A stretch of 64,000 nucleotides of DNA, taken from Thalassomonas actiniarum. Its GTDB lineage: Bacteria; Pseudomonadota; Gammaproteobacteria; Enterobacterales; Alteromonadaceae. Of the stretch, positions 63,781 to 64,000 are shown piece after piece. The notes under the pieces were generated by a model. That model was given only the letters and a program-made list of their open reading frames with translations. It was not told the origin of the DNA and did no database searches. Positions within the stretch are counted from its first letter, which is position 1, and the number at the start of each line of letters is the position of its first letter. A program made the translations under genes and the position numbers. The DNA lies in the NCBI RefSeq assembly GCF_000948975.2, contig NZ_CP059735.1, forward strand, positions 4,648,603 to 4,712,602, in the 5' to 3' direction.

Positions 63781-64000
63781 ATGAATTCAGTCAGTTGTTC
63801 CGATCAACTTTTTACCCCTTCAAAAATCATTTGTGTCGGCAGAAATTATGTCGATCATATCCATGAGCTCAATAATGAAGTGCCCGATAATATGGTACTG
63901 TTTTTAAAGCCTAACTCCGCCATCTCCCCTGAGCTATCCGCCTTTGACCAGGAACCTTTGCATTATGAAGCCGAATTATGTTTTCTGGTGCAAAATAATC
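63781..64000 (+). CDS. Fumarylacetoacetate-hydrolase-family protein (partial, runs off the right edge)
   Basis: Start ATG with AGGAG 5-9 bases upstream. The first 73 residues show ICVGRNYVDHIHELNNEVPDN and MVLFLKPNSAI, then LHYEAELCFLV, the conserved opening of short FAH proteins (YcgM/acylpyruvase-like). The Glu pair in HYEAEL is a typical metal-ligand region. A different subgroup from the FahA at 9031. The 3' part is outside the window. Confidence 0.85.
   Translation, partial: MNSVSCSDQLFTPSKIICVGRNYVDHIHELNNEVPDNMVLFLKPNSAISPELSAFDQEPLHYEAELCFLVQNN

Noticed and set aside
1-64000. CRISPR arrays, insertion sequences, integrase or prophage genes
   Set aside because: No regularly spaced repeats, transposase motifs or phage structural genes were seen on either strand.

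Overview
The window looks like a chromosomal segment of a marine gammaproteobacterium, most likely from the Alteromonadales and close to Colwelliaceae/Thalassomonas. This is inferred from gene order and protein character, not from a search. The supporting blocks are phhA-phhB-tyrR-fah-maiA, pspF/pspABC next to sapABCDF and ycjX-ycjF, rimP-nusA-infB-rbfA-truB-rpsO, rsxABCDGE-nth, and a secreted starch-type hydrolase with marine-style carbohydrate modules. No rRNA, tRNA, CRISPR array, intact insertion sequence or prophage was seen.

Layout. 1-6.6 kb is accessory and partly decaying. It holds the start of a beta-propeller sensor, a winged-helix/transmembrane/LamG regulator, a multiply frameshifted Cache/PDC-type gene remnant, a WD40 lipoprotein, a double-receiver protein with a degenerate GGDEF, and abutting remnants of a LysR gene and a metallo-beta-lactamase-fold gene. 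6.8-6.95 kb encodes the SRP RNA (ffs, minus strand) with its promoter. 7-13.3 kb is a DUF3014 protein followed by the phenylalanine/tyrosine degradation genes. These carry a perfect TyrR box upstream of tyrR and a near-perfect one upstream of phhA. 13.3-25.2 kb is the envelope-stress and peptide-transport block: ycjF, ycjX, a short signal peptidase I, pspC, two tandem pspB copies, pspA, then divergent pspF-sapABCDF. A duplicated sapC tail forms a 48-codon ORF between sapC and sapD. 25.5-29.4 kb is a 1278-residue secreted GH57/GH119-like amylase candidate.

29.4-36.5 kb is the transcription/translation operon on the minus strand. Its roughly 290-nt leader has a strong promoter with a GC-rich discriminator, a terminator, a 15-bp inverted repeat and a second terminator-like hairpin just before rimP. 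36.6-46.0 kb has a CsrD-like degenerate GGDEF/EAL protein, the complete Rsx/Rnf complex, nth and a glyoxalase I. 46.2-46.8 kb is a cluster of very small unrecognised minus-strand ORFs, one of them frameshifted.

47-64 kb is mixed: a class V aminotransferase, YaeQ, an M28 peptidase, a divergent LysR/SDR pair, a VF530-type protein, a DGC zinc protein, an unrecognised gene paired with a deacetylase-like gene, a five-gene MacB-type ABC exporter operon with three periplasmic adaptors, a GNAT, a WYL regulator, a small monooxygenase-like protein, and the start of a second FAH-family gene.

Best candidates for undescribed biology are the 53.9-56.1 kb two-gene unit, the triple-adaptor exporter (56.2-61.5 kb), the small-ORF cluster (46.2-46.8 kb), the rimP-nusA leader (36.15-36.46 kb) and the sapC-tail duplication.
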